Positions 54,237-57,370 of a DNA stretch of 57,370 nt are shown in pieces. How positions within the stretch are numbered: position 1 is the first letter of the stretch; every line of letters begins with the position of its first letter. The notes under the pieces were generated by a model, which did no database searches, was not told where the DNA came from, and was given only the letters and a program-made list of their open reading frames with translations. Origin of the DNA: Isohypsibius dastychi (lineage: Eukaryota > Tardigrada > Eutardigrada > Parachela > Isohypsibiidae); contig JAQIWT010000024.1 of assembly GCA_034696485.1 (NCBI GenBank), positions 1 to 57,370 of the forward strand, in the 5' to 3' direction. Made by a program: the position numbers and the translations under genes.

Positions 54237-54726
54237 TTTTCCTTTGGGTCAAGCACTGAGTCGCCGTATCCCACATTCGAGTTCACGTTGGCTAAATGGA
54301 TTTCATGCATAAGTTTTTGCTTTCTTTTGTGTGGTAAAAATAAACCCATTCTTTTATAAGATCAGATAGATGAATATTCATCTCACTCGGTCCATTAGGA
54401 TGATTATTCCAAAGATTTTTTTCGAAGAGATTGGCAACTAACAATAGCCACTCTGTGTCTGCTAGAATACACTGACAACCCACAGTTTTTAAACGTATAA
54501 CAGAAAATGCACTTGATTTTGAAGTCACTAGCCCGACATTTTTAGTCTCAAAGAAAGAGTCCTGTTGTCCCACCGACCGTAATTATCTAAACAAAAGTCC
54601 CCATGCCTCACAATGAAAAGACGGAGTGTCACTCCATCTACCGCCATCTTCCAAGAACAAACTTCTTTTGTGTCACGAAATGAATGACCAGCTTCAAATG
54701 AACGAAACCTCCGAGACACATTTCCG
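54237..54726. other. Intergenic, nothing recognised
   Basis: No supported exon. Confidence 0.35.
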
Positions 54727-55662
54727 ATACGCATTTCTTCAAGCACGAATCGAGATGCTCCGTAGACCAGCAAACCTCAGGAGGTGATTCACCCGTTGCT
54801 CATGTACGTGTTCTACAACAACAACCTTAACTACACTAACTCTACTTGAAACTCGGAACTACTCACTCTCCTCTTTAGAGGATTCATCCTCTTCGTCATC
54901 CAAACCGGCTACCAGGCCAGAACTTTTAAGAAAACCGGGGTCACCAGCTTTTTCATTGCTCTTGGAAGATCTGGCTTTACAGTGTTTTCTCGGACTCTTC
55001 AGGTTGCCCATTAACATATTTTCGTGAGATTTACTGAACCATTTCGCTGGTTTCGGTGCGGTCTTTATACGTTCCAGATTGCCAGCATCCAGGGAATTTT
55101 CACCCAGGTCTTGAAAAACGGATCGTGTGGTCTTGTCTGACGGTTGATTTGAAACAACGGTGGGGGAGAGAGCTAGTATGACCTTGCTTCCAGACTGAGT
55201 CTGGGTTGAGCAACTCACGTTGATGGCTAAATTTCAAAAATAGTCAGCGACCGTCACATCCGTTATTCTTCATACCTGGAAATGTGAACCACCTTTTCTC
55301 TGCCGCAAGTGGGCATCGAAATGCCTGAACAGCTTCCTGGAATTCCATCGCAGCTTGCTCTTCGTCAAAGTCACCCGATAAGAAGCTTCTACTTGGAGAC
55401 TGAACACCATATAAAACAGAACTTTTGAAAGGGAAGATCGGAGGGAAAAATTACAATAGGTCGAGACGTTTCCTGTTTAAGTTCATAAAAGCTTGATTCT
55501 GAATCAACTTGGGATGGTCTTTTCCGAAGATTCGCAGGTGATCTAACCCTGAAGATCAAATCTCAGCTGTAATATTTCGTGGGTTACAGAAACGCCAGAG
55601 TTTCCATACTGGTTTACTTTCAATGTGGACATTCGGTCAGTGCCCACCGGATTCATCACGGT
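54727..55662 (-). pseudogene. B-box gene, copy 3, 5'-truncated
   Basis: Minus-strand copy retaining the end of exon 4 (MNPVGTDRMSTLKV), exon 5, exon 6 (APKPAKWFSKSH) and the last exon (EQRVNHLLRFAGLRSISIRA). Its last intron has a canonical GTGAGT donor where copies 1 and 2 have GC. Homology stops at about 55662, where the astacin gene begins on the other strand. Lacks the B-box. Confidence 0.75.
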
Positions 55663-56663
55663 TTGCAAAACAGCTAAAGAATCAAATGGCCAAGGAGATG
55701 GATGCCAGGTGGCCAGAAGGGGTCATTCCCTATATAATAAATTCAGACTTTACAGATGGAGAACTGCAGGATATCGAGACAGCTATGAGGCACATGACTT
55801 CACTAACCAGGAAATGCATCAAGTTTGTTCAACGAACGAACGAGAGAGCTTATTTGATTCTACGCCGAACGCTAAATGAATGCTCATCTTCTGTTGGTCG
55901 CCAAGACCGAGATCAAAGCGTACAATTTGCACCTGGATGTATGGAAATTGGAGCGATTCAGCATGAGTTCATGCATGCAATTGGGCTGCACCATGAAATG
56001 GCTCGTCCCGATCGTAATGACCATGTTACCATCATCTACGAGAATATCAAGGGAGAATACAAGTCCAATTTTGACATCCAAGTTCAGTCCATCACAATAA
56101 AAATTCCATACGATATCGAATCGGTTATGCATTATAAGTTTGACGATTTCGCCAAGAATCCGGGTATGCCAACTATTGTGCCAAAAACGGGTCGTGCGAG
56201 GATTGGACAACGCGATTTTATGACAAGTCTAGATGCGGCGAAGATCATGTTACTCTATGGGTGCGAACAAGCAGATTCCGCCACAATACCAACAAAAACC
56301 TGCGAAGCAGATGAATTCCAGTGCATCAGTGGCAAATGCATACTGGAGTCGAAAACTTGCGACGGACGAAATCATTGCCCGGGAGGTGACGACGAAGAAG
56401 ATTGCCCAGTGATATGCAAAGCAGGTCAATTTCAATGCTCTGATCAGCAATGTATAGAGGAGTGGTTAGTGTGTGATCGAGGGAAGGACTGTGACAACGG
56501 AGCAGATGAAGAGCCCATGAGATGCCAAACACCCACTCTATCGTCTGTTTTAGCAAAGAATCCGTTGAATGAGGGACAGGCGGATTGTGGTAGCGACAAC
56601 CAACTGCAAAAAGGTGTGAGTTTGACAATACACGAAAAGAGTTATGTCAAAGTTTTAGTTTAG
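55663..56663 (+). CDS. Astacin metalloprotease with two LDLa domains, N-terminally truncated
   Basis: A continuous frame begins upstream at 55623, but its first ~14 codons are antisense B-box sequence, so true homology starts near 55663 (KQLKNQMAKEMDARWPEG). Astacin catalytic domain: RWPEGVIPYIINSDF, the zinc motif HEFMHAIGLHHE (three zinc His and catalytic Glu), the Met-turn SVMHY with its Tyr, CSSSVGR. Then two LDL-receptor class A repeats (CEADEFQCISGKCI...; CKAGQFQCSDQQCI...), each with six Cys and the acidic calcium box. Secreted endopeptidase family. Signal peptide and propeptide are missing, and no introns interrupt 1 kb. Start could be an exon after acaaaacag at 55675. Probably a broken or retro-copied gene. 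Confidence 0.82.
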
Positions 56664-57370
56664 ATCTGATCTGTTCATTCTTACCTCCTCCTGAGGGTGA
56701 ATAGATTGTAGTTAAAACCGTGTTAGAGCGTCCGTTCGCCATCCAGTGGCGATTGACGTTATTGTTGAGGTTCTGTTGTGGGGACTCTGGCTAGTATGGT
56801 TGTCAAAGAACACCCTTTTAACGAGGTTCTGAAGTATTTCCATAATTTGTAGGTTAATAGTTACATAAATCCAGGCAGAGTGCAAAGTTTGTTTTCGAGA
56901 TCATTGAATCTTGTTTCGTTTGAGCCGGGGTAGATTGAGACTTTCCGGCTAACATTCCCTCCCTTTGGCTATATAAGGTTTTACCCCGAGCTAATTTCCG
57001 GACCCCTGATTAAGGATTCGGATTCAGCGTATTTTTCTGATACAGAAAACATGATTTGTTTGGTTACATATCCTTCCGCCGGAAGTCAGCTTTACTGGTG
57101 AAACAGCGGCGGTTTACATTCCAAAACGAGTTTCGGGCGGACCGGGGGTTTCGGGGGTTGGGGGGTCGGGGGTGAAGCCCCCCGTGCGGGGTTGCGGGGG
57201 GCTGGCCCCACGCGTACTGGGTTCTGAAGGTTTTGAAGCTGAACTGAACAAAGAAACCTTTTCGGTAGAATGGCCCCTCGGTAAAGTTTACTGTGAGGCG
57301 AAATGTCCTTTCGACAAAATGTCCTATTCGGCAAAATGTCATGTCGGCAAAAAATCATTCGGCAAAAAGT
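56664..57370. other. Right end: G-rich tract and ttcggcaaaatgtc repeats
   Basis: A G/C-rich stretch at 57127-57215 with runs of G is followed by ttcggcaaaatgtcc-type repeats to the window end. No gene seen. Confidence 0.5.

Noticed and set aside
1-57370. tRNA and rRNA genes
   Set aside because: No clover-leaf with A and B boxes and no rRNA core sequence noticed by eye; a covariance-model scan would be decisive.

Overview
The window is nuclear DNA of an invertebrate metazoan, probably a protostome; the species cannot be named from sequence alone. Genes are split by short GT-AG introns of about 50-100 bp. They encode animal extracellular and E3-ligase modules (astacin plus LDLa, CUB, PAN/Apple plus LRR, B-box, FEM1-like ankyrin, RING). 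Transposons of several classes are nested in one another.

Region A (616-22181) is the main result. A 21.6-kb DNA element is bounded by a perfect 9-bp direct repeat (ATGATATTA at 607-615 and 22182-22190). It has about 40-bp imperfect terminal inverted repeats that start exactly at that duplication, and subterminal arrays of a 9-bp unit (gtgaatatg-like) in opposite orientation at the two ends. The recognisable genes all lie on the minus strand: a two-exon MULE transposase with SWIM finger (18631-16295), a PrimPol-family primase-polymerase with catalytic motifs and zinc knuckle (15056-13770), a multi-exon OB-fold protein with an RPA1 DBD-A-like domain (12918-8276), and a split DUF3987-type helicase/ATPase (7304-2146). 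This looks like a giant Mutator-like transposon with its own DNA-replication kit: primase, helicase and ssDNA-binding protein. I know of no described MULE with this set. Smaller elements have inserted into it, including a 504-bp hAT-type MITE, a 1.57-kb fold-back element, a 1.4-kb inverted-repeat element, a mariner remnant and a TA-flanked MITE.

Region B (22.2-39.8 kb) is host DNA. It holds a tetraspan membrane protein gene whose stop codon lies 75 bp from the giant element, a three-exon ZP-N-like gene, an intact PAN/Apple-LRR gene, a small Cys/His/Gly-rich protein, a FEM1-like ankyrin/RING gene with lesions, three copies of a B-box gene (one intact, 35644-37152), and a two-CUB gene with a nonsense codon.

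Region C (39.8-53.4 kb) is a Gypsy/errantivirus-like provirus with a tRNA-Lys type primer binding site and an env-like region. A 7.9-kb inversion (breakpoints near 44445 and 52300) has cut it between RNase H and integrase. The same inversion cut a second PAN/LRR gene in half. Both reciprocal junctions are present, so both original structures can be deduced.

Region D (53.4-57.4 kb) carries partial second copies of the RING and B-box genes, in inverted block order relative to Region B, and an N-terminally truncated astacin-LDLa gene abutting the broken B-box copy.
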